This document shows positions 58,683 through 64,000 of a DNA stretch of 64,000 nucleotides, piece after piece (position 1 is the stretch's first letter; each line of letters opens with the position of its first letter). Under the pieces are notes generated by a model. That model searched no databases and had not been told where the DNA came from. It worked only from the letters and a program-made list of their open reading frames with translations. Origin of the DNA: GCA-2731375 sp002731375 (GTDB lineage Bacteria; Pseudomonadota; Alphaproteobacteria; GCA-2731375); assembly GCA_030752605.1 (NCBI GenBank), contig JASMDX010000033.1, positions 1 through 64,000 on the forward strand, written 5' to 3'. Both the position numbers and the translations under genes were made by a program.

Positions 58683-59555
58683 TTAGCCCAACCGTTCCTG
58701 AATGGGCGCGATAACTTCCGCCGCGTAGCGTTCCAGCTTTTCGCCGAAGTCTCCTTCGAAGATTGCGGACGGTATGGCGAAACGGCTAGCGCCTAGTTCC
58801 GCCATACGTTGGGCAGAACCAACCGGATCCTCTGGATCCAAGCCCGTGGTGATCTGTACCTGGTTGGGATCGCGGCCCACTTTTTCAGCCTCCTGGCGCA
58901 CCGTTGCCAGCAACGGCTTGATATCCCCGGCCCATCCCGTGGCCGGAAAATAACCATTGCCCAGACGGCCCGCCCGCCGGGCTGCGAATTCGCTGTGCCC
59001 GCCAATGATAATTGGCAGATCGGCCTGGATCGGCTTGGGGTTACAGTTCATGTCATCGAAGTTGACGAATTCGCCGTGATAGGCCACCTCGTCCGTGGCC
59101 CACAGGGTGCGCATGGCTTTGATATATTCATCCGTGCGCTTGCCCCGGCGCGCGAAGGGAATGCCCAGGGCGTCGAACTCCTCTTCCAGCCAGCCGACGC
59201 CGATGCCCAACTCCATCCGGCCACCGGACATGTAGTCCATGGTGGCGATCTGTTTCGCCAGGACCAGGGGATTGCGTTGGGGTAAGATTAACACGCCGGT
59301 CATGAAACGCAGCCGGTCGGTGCGTGCAGCCACATGGGTCATCCAGACCAGGGGATCGGGCAATGGTGTTAGGTGATCGCCCGGTAGTTTGCCCGTGGGC
59401 GAGTAGGGATAGGTGGAGTTATAGTTTGTCGGCAGCACCACATGTTCGATGGTGACGGCAAAGGAAAAGCCCACCCGCTCCGCCACTTGGCAGAATTCCA
59501 CCGCCCGGTCCGGTTCGGGAAAAATGAAGTTTGCGAAATGCACCCCGAATTCCAT
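58683..59555 (-). CDS. LLM-class F420/FMN-dependent oxidoreductase
   Basis: Luciferase-like barrel protein of 290 residues. H-F-A-N-F-I-F-P-E (6-14), S-F-A-V-T-I-E-H-V-V-L-P (about 31-42), M-T-G-V-L-I-L-P-Q-R-N-P (about 85-96) and G-I-G-V-G-W-L-E-E-E-F (about 118-128) are family features. E-F-D-A-L-G-I-P-F resembles F420-type (probable F420-dependent) members, though the cofactor cannot be settled. It is followed upstream by the tungstate-binding protein gene at 13 bases, in the same orientation. Confidence 0.88.
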   Translation of the reverse strand: MEFGVHFANFIFPEPDRAVEFCQVAERVGFSFAVTIEHVVLPTNYNSTYPYSPTGKLPGDHLTPLPDPLVWMTHVAARTDRLRFMTGVLILPQRNPLVLAKQIATMDYMSGGRMELGIGVGWLEEEFDALGIPFARRGKRTDEYIKAMRTLWATDEVAYHGEFVNFDDMNCNPKPIQADLPIIIGGHSEFAARRAGRLGNGYFPATGWAGDIKPLLATVRQEAEKVGRDPNQVQITTGLDPEDPVGSAQRMAELGASRFAIPSAIFEGDFGEKLERYAAEVIAPIQERLG

Positions 59556-59568
59556 GGCGATGATCCTC

Positions 59569-60414
59569 CTATTCGGCGTTGGGAGTAAACAGTTTCTTAC
59601 CCCCTACGGTAACGGCGGCAATAGCTGCCTGTCCAGCCGGTGCGGTCAGCCAAGCCATGAAGATGCGGAAATCGGCCGCTTTGACGTGGGGGTGGCGGGA
59701 GGGGTTGACCATGATAACGCTGTATTGATTGCGCAGGCCTGGATCGGCCTTGTCAAAGATCGGGGCCATTCCGCCTCTGTCGTGATAGCTTAGCCAAGTA
59801 CCCCGGTCGGTCAGGGTATAGCCGTTTGTGGCGGTGGCCATGCGCAGGGTGGCGCCCATGCCTGAGCCGGTCTCCATATACCAGATGCCGGAGCCCGGTT
59901 TGGGATCAACCTTGGCAGTCCTCCACAACCCAAGTTCCTTTTTGTGGGTGCCGCTATCATCCGTGCGGGAGATAAAGGGCGCGCCATTTGCCGCGATACG
60001 GCGTAGGGCCTCGGATACATCGCCGGCGCCGGCGGCATTGGCGGGATCGTGTTTGGGCCCGGCGATCAGGAACTGGTTGTACATGACCAATCGGCGATCA
60101 ACGCCGAAACCAGCCTTGATAAAGGCCTCTTCCGAGGGCGGGTGATGCACCAGCAAGCCGTCCGCATCACCGTTCCGCGATAGGCGTAGGGCCTGGCCGG
60201 TGCCGACCGCGATGACATGTACGGCGATGCCGGTGCTTTTGCTGAAAATCGGCAGTATCCGGTCGTACAGACCGGAAGCGACGGTGGATGTGGTCGATGC
60301 CAGGGTTATGAATCGCTCAGCCGCCATGCCCCGAGAGGGTGCGGCAACGGAAATTGTCAGCAGTGGCAGAGCGATTATGGCTCTTACTATGATCTTCAAC
60401 ATGGGCCGTAACAT
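59569..60414 (-). CDS. Tungstate/molybdate-type ABC substrate-binding protein (TupA-like)
   Basis: Periplasmic oxyanion receptor of about 281 residues. Signal peptide at about 1-32 (M-L-R-P-M-L-K-I-I-V then hydrophobic). I-T-L-A-S-T-T-S-T (about 37-45) and R-T-D-D-S-G-T-H-K-K-E (about 147-157) are the anion-binding signatures of TupA. ATG 60402 and 60438 are alternative starts. No permease or ATPase (TupBC) lies beside it; the LLM gene is immediately downstream. Tungstate or molybdate binding is a family inference. Confidence 0.88.
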   Translation of the reverse strand: MLRPMLKIIVRAIIALPLLTISVAAPSRGMAAERFITLASTTSTVASGLYDRILPIFSKSTGIAVHVIAVGTGQALRLSRNGDADGLLVHHPPSEEAFIKAGFGVDRRLVMYNQFLIAGPKHDPANAAGAGDVSEALRRIAANGAPFISRTDDSGTHKKELGLWRTAKVDPKPGSGIWYMETGSGMGATLRMATATNGYTLTDRGTWLSYHDRGGMAPIFDKADPGLRNQYSVIMVNPSRHPHVKAADFRIFMAWLTAPAGQAAIAAVTVGGKKLFTPNAE

Positions 60415-60483
60415 GCCGCAAGCGCCATCGCCGGGCAACCGCCTCTCGCGGACAATTCTGCATTGATCTGCTATCGTGCCACC

Positions 60484-60957
60484 ATGAAATTCCCCATGAC
60501 CATACGGATTGATCAGTCCGATCAGTACATTTTTGACAACCCGGCCCAGTCCGGCGAATGGGCCGTCTCCGGCGCCTTCGTCTTTGCGGGCGGGGATAGA
60601 GACCCCGCGAACCTGGACGGCGCCGACGAGATTGCTTTCGCCACCGCCTTCATGGGCACGGCGAGTTTCGGCTGGTCAACCTTCGTCATCGTCCAAGAGA
60701 TAGAGATGGCGGACTTCGAAACGGTCGTCGAAACCTTGACTGATCATTTCATGGCCCACTACATCGCACCCAACCGGGATGCCGCGATGACCGCGGCTCG
60801 TGAAGAAGCCGACTTTGCTGCTTCCCTATGTGATCATCCGCTCGGCACTCTGCTGGGCATTGAACGGTCCATTGGCGATGACGGTGTCACCGAACAATTC
60901 CGTATCGTCGATGGCCAAGCCGAAAGTGCCCATGGTGTTGCCTGGAATAAGGATTAG
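60484..60957 (+). CDS. Hypothetical conserved protein (possibly DUF6505)
   Basis: 157-residue soluble protein, starting M-K-F-P-M-T-I-R-I-D-Q-S-D (1-13) and containing G-E-W-A-V-S-G-A-F-V-F (about 26-36) and a helical middle with A-H-Y-I-A-P-N-R-D-A-A. I recall alphaproteobacterial proteins of this type (DUF6505), but the identification is tentative. It is divergent from the TupA-like gene, 70 bases apart, and is followed at once by an 18-codon frame and a crotonase gene. The function is unknown. Confidence 0.7.
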   Translation: MKFPMTIRIDQSDQYIFDNPAQSGEWAVSGAFVFAGGDRDPANLDGADEIAFATAFMGTASFGWSTFVIVQEIEMADFETVVETLTDHFMAHYIAPNRDAAMTAAREEADFAASLCDHPLGTLLGIERSIGDDGVTEQFRIVDGQAESAHGVAWNKD

Positions 60958-60963
60958 AGCCTA

Positions 60964-61020
60964 ATGTCCTGGTTCAGAAACTATCAACCCACCAATGCCC
61001 CTGGCGGCGGGAGACTTTAG
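60964..61020 (+). CDS. Very short ORF (18 codons), hypothetical
   Basis: The frame M-S-W-F-R-N-Y-Q-P-T-N-A-P-G-G-G-R-L fills the gap between the DUF gene and the crotonase exactly. The crotonase ribosome-binding site (GGGAGA) lies inside it. It may be a real coupled peptide or chance; no family is recognised. Confidence 0.25.
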   Translation: MSWFRNYQPTNAPGGGRL

Positions 61021-61022
61021 AC

Positions 61023-61820
61023 ATGGCTGTTGTCGAGACGGAGCGTCACGGACAAATTTTTGTGGTCAGGATGAACCGGCCTGAGCGTCTGAACGCCTTG
61101 AATACGGAAATGCGCACCATGCTGGCGGAAATCTGGACGGAATTCCGGGAAAGCAAAGAATTGGAAGTTGCCATTTTCACCGGCACGGGGCGGGGTTTTT
61201 GCGCCGGCGAGGATATGAAGGAAACCTTGGAGCATGGCAGGCCCGGCGGGAAGGTCTTGCAGCTGTCGGATCCCTATCGGGACGGAACATTGGAAAAGCC
61301 GGTGATTGGAGCCATTAACGGCTTTGCCATGGGCGGCGGCTTTATGCTGGCGGAAGGCGCGGACCTACGCGTGGCCGTGCACGAGGCGGTGTTCGAGATC
61401 TCGGAAGCTAAGCGTTGGTTGCTGGGCGGCTACAACCACGGCCACATCGCCAATCTGCCCTATGCGGTGGCCATGGAGATGGCATTGGGCTTCCGCTTCA
61501 CGGCGCAGCGTTTTTACGAGATTGGCTTTGTGAACCGGGTGGTGGATGCGGATCAGTTGATGCCGACGGCAATGGAGATGGCAGAGCATCTGTTGACCTT
61601 GCCGCCCGCCTCCCGTGTCAACACGGTGCACATGATGCGCCAGATGCGTCCCGCCGTAGCGCCGGACATGGAGCACCTGGCCGGTGCCCTGCACGATCAT
61701 GGCGCCAAGAGCGATCTGATGGAATCACGCGCCGCCTTTGCCGAGAAACGCAGGCCGAACTTCAAGGGCTGGGACGATCCCGATGACCGCTACCGCACCC
61801 CGACTCTGGATGATCTCTAA
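61023..61820 (+). CDS. Enoyl-CoA hydratase/isomerase family protein
   Basis: Crotonase of 265 residues. Oxyanion-hole loops are G-R-G-F-C-A-G-E-D-M (about 58-67) and N-G-F-A-M-G-G-G-F-M (about 99-108). E-I-S-E-A-K-R-W-L-L (about 129-138) places a glutamate where one of the catalytic residues sits in hydratases; the other site is L-A-E-G-A-D, so the function could differ. The C-terminal helix ends with F-K-G-W-D-D-P-D. GGGAGA is the ribosome-binding site. It ends before a strong palindrome. Confidence 0.9.
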   Translation: MAVVETERHGQIFVVRMNRPERLNALNTEMRTMLAEIWTEFRESKELEVAIFTGTGRGFCAGEDMKETLEHGRPGGKVLQLSDPYRDGTLEKPVIGAINGFAMGGGFMLAEGADLRVAVHEAVFEISEAKRWLLGGYNHGHIANLPYAVAMEMALGFRFTAQRFYEIGFVNRVVDADQLMPTAMEMAEHLLTLPPASRVNTVHMMRQMRPAVAPDMEHLAGALHDHGAKSDLMESRAAFAEKRRPNFKGWDDPDDRYRTPTLDDL

Positions 61821-61935
61821 ACCATTTTCGATATTCATCGAGTCGTCCGGCCGCCCCCCTCCTGGCCACCCACGGGATCATACTCATTGGGTGGCCGGGA
61901 GGGGCGCGGGTGGGCAAGTCATTTCGGAAAATGGT
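61821..61935. repeat. Nested inverted-repeat element (terminator or MITE-like)
   Basis: Outer arms accattttc (61821-61829) and gaaaatggt (61927-61935) are perfect. Inner arms cccctcctggccaccca (61856-61872) and tgggtggccgggagggg (61888-61904) match at 16 of 17 positions. It lies between the convergent crotonase and sulfotransferase genes. It could stop transcription from both sides, but lacks a T-tract; a small repeat element is also possible. Confidence 0.6.
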
Positions 61936-61948
61936 CTAGTGTCCTAGG

Positions 61949-62608
61949 TCAGGCCCGGCTGGCCACAGCCTGACGGGCGGCGACGCGTTCCTGAAACTCC
62001 TGGGTATTGTTGGTCCGGGGGAAGGGAATGTCGGGTACCGGTAGGCTTAGGAAAGCGCACAATGGCACCCAACCCTCGGCCACGTCAAAGACCAGCAGGC
62101 GCTCGGCGGGCAGGCCGGCTTTGACCTCCTCGATATTGCGGCGATAGATCGCCAGGGCATGTTCCTTGTCGGTCAGATTGCCGCCGAAAACCTTGTTGAC
62201 AATCAGGTCTTTTGACATACGCCGCGTTCGCAACCGATCCTTATCGTAGACAGCGTCCTTGTTTTGGAAGCCGAGGAAGATGGTGTTGGAAATGCTGTTC
62301 CACCAGGCATCTTCGTCGCGCAGGGTCAGGATTACTTTAGCGTCCGGATAAAATTCCGATAGAGACCGCCAGAAATGGCAGGCCGGCCAATCGACGCAGG
62401 AACTATAGCCAGTCAGGATATCGGCCCAATCCGCCTCGCCGCCCACCGGGTCTGTTTGGGCCGCGTCGTACCAGGCGTCCGCGTTCTCGGGCCGATTGAT
62501 AACTTCCATCATGTGATAGCAGGGCCCTAGGCCCAGATGCTCCAAGGCACCTTTCGTAGACAGCGTGCCTGTGCGGCCAAAACCGGCGCCGATTACCTTG
62601 ATCGTCAT
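61949..62608 (-). CDS. Sulfotransferase family protein
   Basis: 219-residue protein with a PAPS-type P-loop: G-A-G-F-G-R-T-G-T-L-S-T-K-G-A-L (7-22). F-Y-P-D-A-K-V-I-L-T-L-R-D (about 97-109) is the 3'-phosphate region of the sulfotransferase fold. The family (Sulfotransfer_4-like) occurs in many alphaproteobacteria; the acceptor is unknown. It follows the amidohydrolase gene at 22 bases in the same direction, so the two are likely an operon. Confidence 0.87.
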   Translation of the reverse strand: MTIKVIGAGFGRTGTLSTKGALEHLGLGPCYHMMEVINRPENADAWYDAAQTDPVGGEADWADILTGYSSCVDWPACHFWRSLSEFYPDAKVILTLRDEDAWWNSISNTIFLGFQNKDAVYDKDRLRTRRMSKDLIVNKVFGGNLTDKEHALAIYRRNIEEVKAGLPAERLLVFDVAEGWVPLCAFLSLPVPDIPFPRTNNTQEFQERVAARQAVASRA

Positions 62609-62630
62609 ACAGATGTTCTCGTGCAAATTC

Positions 62631-63866
62631 CTAAGACCGGTGCAGTTCCGGCAGGGTTTGGGTGAAGGTTTGCCTACCCCGTTTGAAACCATACACGGGC
62701 TGGGCAATGGTGGCTACGGCCTCCGCCTCGCTGTTGGCATTCCAGACCACCAGATCAGCGGATTTACCGGGCGTGATGCCGTAGTCATCCTGGCGTAACA
62801 GACGGGCCGCACAGTGGGTCAGCATCTTGAAACAATCTGTCAACTCGTCCTGGCCGCCTCGCTGGACCACGTTGGCGTATAGATTGGCGATGCGGATCAA
62901 CGAACAGTCCCCGAACGGTGTGAATGGGTTGAGTACGTTGTTGGTGGATAGCGAACAGTTGACGCCGCATGCCAGAAGAGCATTGGCATCCGTGACGCCG
63001 CGTATAACGCTATGGTTCTGATGCCGACCCATGACAAACAGATCCGTCGCTGGCAATACGGTGACCGCGATACCGGTATCGGCCAGCCGCGCGCCCAAGG
63101 CTTGTAACTGATCGGGCGGTAGGCAGGAATACTTGGTGCCGTGCCCCACCGCCACCCGTCCGCCCCAGCCGAACTCCGCCGTCAGATCGCAAACCAGATG
63201 GATGTCCATGTCGTCGATGGTTGGCCCCACATCCAGGTGGATGTCCACATCCACGTCGAATTCCCTGGCCAGCTCAAATATACGGCAGATCTGGCCGCCA
63301 TGGTCCGGGTCATAGCCTGGTGCGCCACCAACGACCGTGGCGCCATTTTTCAGGGCGGCGACCATGTTGGCATCGGTCTCGGGTACGTTGGTCAGACCTT
63401 CTTGGGCGAATACGCAGAGTTCAATATCGATGGCCCAAGAATAGTCCGCCGCTAGTTGTTTCAGGGCTTCAAAACCGCGCAGGCCGCCATTGGGATCCAG
63501 CTCCACATGGGTACGCATGTGCGTGGCACCATTGACCAGGCATTGTTCCACGGTTTCTTTGGCACGGGCATAGACGTCTTCCTGGGTGAAGCTCGGCTTC
63601 ACCACTGAGACCCTTGCCATATGGTCCATCCCGCGATCAGGCGCGGCGGCGCAGCGGTCCATGATGCGGGATTTGTCCAGATGGATATGGGTCTCGATCA
63701 GCCCTGGCGAGACAAGGCGGCCACCCATGCCCCACTCCTTGCCCTCCGCCTCCAGCGCCGGTTGTACGGCGGCAATGGTTTTGCCCTGAACCGCGATATC
63801 GATTAGCGGCGTATCGGGCGTGGACCCAGCGATGCGGGCGTTACGCAGGATCAGATCAAAGGCCAT
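62631..63866 (-). CDS. Amidohydrolase, cytosine-deaminase/AtzC family
   Basis: Metal-dependent amidohydrolase of 411 residues. H60-x-H62 in I-E-T-H-I-H-L-D-K supplies two metal ligands, with V-A-V-G-H-G-T-K (about 230-237) the third histidine region. The expected catalytic Asp site reads S-L-S-T-N-N-V-L-N-P (about 301-310), with Asn in place of Asp as in some relatives, so hydrolysis of cytosine itself is doubtful. ATG 63866 has GGAGA upstream. It could act on a cyclic amide or amine. Confidence 0.87.
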   Translation of the reverse strand: MAFDLILRNARIAGSTPDTPLIDIAVQGKTIAAVQPALEAEGKEWGMGGRLVSPGLIETHIHLDKSRIMDRCAAAPDRGMDHMARVSVVKPSFTQEDVYARAKETVEQCLVNGATHMRTHVELDPNGGLRGFEALKQLAADYSWAIDIELCVFAQEGLTNVPETDANMVAALKNGATVVGGAPGYDPDHGGQICRIFELAREFDVDVDIHLDVGPTIDDMDIHLVCDLTAEFGWGGRVAVGHGTKYSCLPPDQLQALGARLADTGIAVTVLPATDLFVMGRHQNHSVIRGVTDANALLACGVNCSLSTNNVLNPFTPFGDCSLIRIANLYANVVQRGGQDELTDCFKMLTHCAARLLRQDDYGITPGKSADLVVWNANSEAEAVATIAQPVYGFKRGRQTFTQTLPELHRS

Positions 63867-63952
63867 CGCGGTCTCCAATAGTGCATGCAGGTGACGATGT
63901 GTTGGCGATAGATTAGCCTGTTGCGCCCACTATCGATAAGGAATTCAAAATC

Positions 63953-64000
63953 ATGTCCGTTTACCCCGCATTATTTTCGCCCTTGCGCATCGGGCAACGG
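63953..64000 (+). CDS. Old yellow enzyme family NADH:flavin oxidoreductase, N-terminal part
   Basis: The 16 visible codons read M-S-V-Y-P-A-L-F-S-P-L-R-I-G-Q-R, the standard start of FMN-dependent OYE/2,4-dienoyl-CoA reductase-type proteins. AAGGA lies about 10 bases before the ATG. The gene runs past the right edge. It is divergent from the amidohydrolase gene. Confidence 0.75.
   Translation, partial: MSVYPALFSPLRIGQR

Noticed and set aside
1..64000. tRNA, rRNA, CRISPR array or prophage
   Set aside because: I saw no T-loop/anticodon-arm pattern, no regularly spaced repeats and no phage structural genes in any gap; a covariance search (tRNAscan, Infernal) would settle small RNAs.

Overview
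The window reads as chromosomal DNA from an alphaproteobacterium, probably related to the Rhodospirillales. The evidence is a GapR/DUF2312 gene, an alphaproteobacterial-style mix of branched-chain amino-acid (Liv) transporters, CoA-ester catabolic genes, LLM flavoenzymes and a TauD-type dioxygenase, and moderately high GC. The taxonomic call is an inference. No rRNA, tRNA, CRISPR array, phage or plasmid module was recognised.

Layout. 1-4012 (minus): dipeptide/oligopeptide ABC operon (two ATPases, binding protein, start of a permease). 4500-8595: a crotonase, then uvrD-prmA on the minus strand. 8989-15463 (plus): an orphan livM, a decayed IS5-type transposase, then livGFHM plus binding protein. 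15521-26054 (plus): VUT transporter, acyl-CoA ligase, phosphatase, quinone oxidoreductase, GST, queG, epimerase, cupin and an ABC exporter, with one TPR gene on the minus strand. 26067-32029: acyl-CoA ligase and amidohydrolase, a UGA-containing selenoprotein with a glutaredoxin-like partner, two MaoC-type hydratase subunits and a PaaI thioesterase. 32114-35803 (minus): ligase, hydrolase and LLM oxidoreductase operon ending in a broken SDR. 36062-37815: IS1380 transposase beside a truncated CBS gene. 37826-44560 (minus): a second Liv operon continuing into an epimerase and a DapA-like aldolase. 44716-52846: glycosyltransferase, DUF423, SDR, pyrB with a non-catalytic pyrC, plsY, preTA and gapR. 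52855-64000: CoA-transferase, SMP-30, NIPSNAP, arfB, SDR, DUF952, TauD, LLM, tungstate-binding protein, crotonase, sulfotransferase, amidohydrolase and the start of an old-yellow-enzyme gene.

The common theme is uptake of amino-acid or peptide-like solutes and processing of organic acids as CoA esters (three ligases, two crotonases, a MaoC pair, a thioesterase, a CoA-transferase), with scattered housekeeping genes. Remnants of mobile elements and genes (IS5 fragment, IS1380, CBS, SDR and FAD-oxidase pieces, two small ORFs with in-frame TAA) show active gene decay.

The most notable item is the GrdB/PrdB-like selenoprotein at 28639-29520. An in-frame UGA lies in a U-P-V-C motif and is followed at once by a perfect 7-bp stem-loop that fits the bacterial SECIS rules. 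Ordinary gene calling would split this gene in two.
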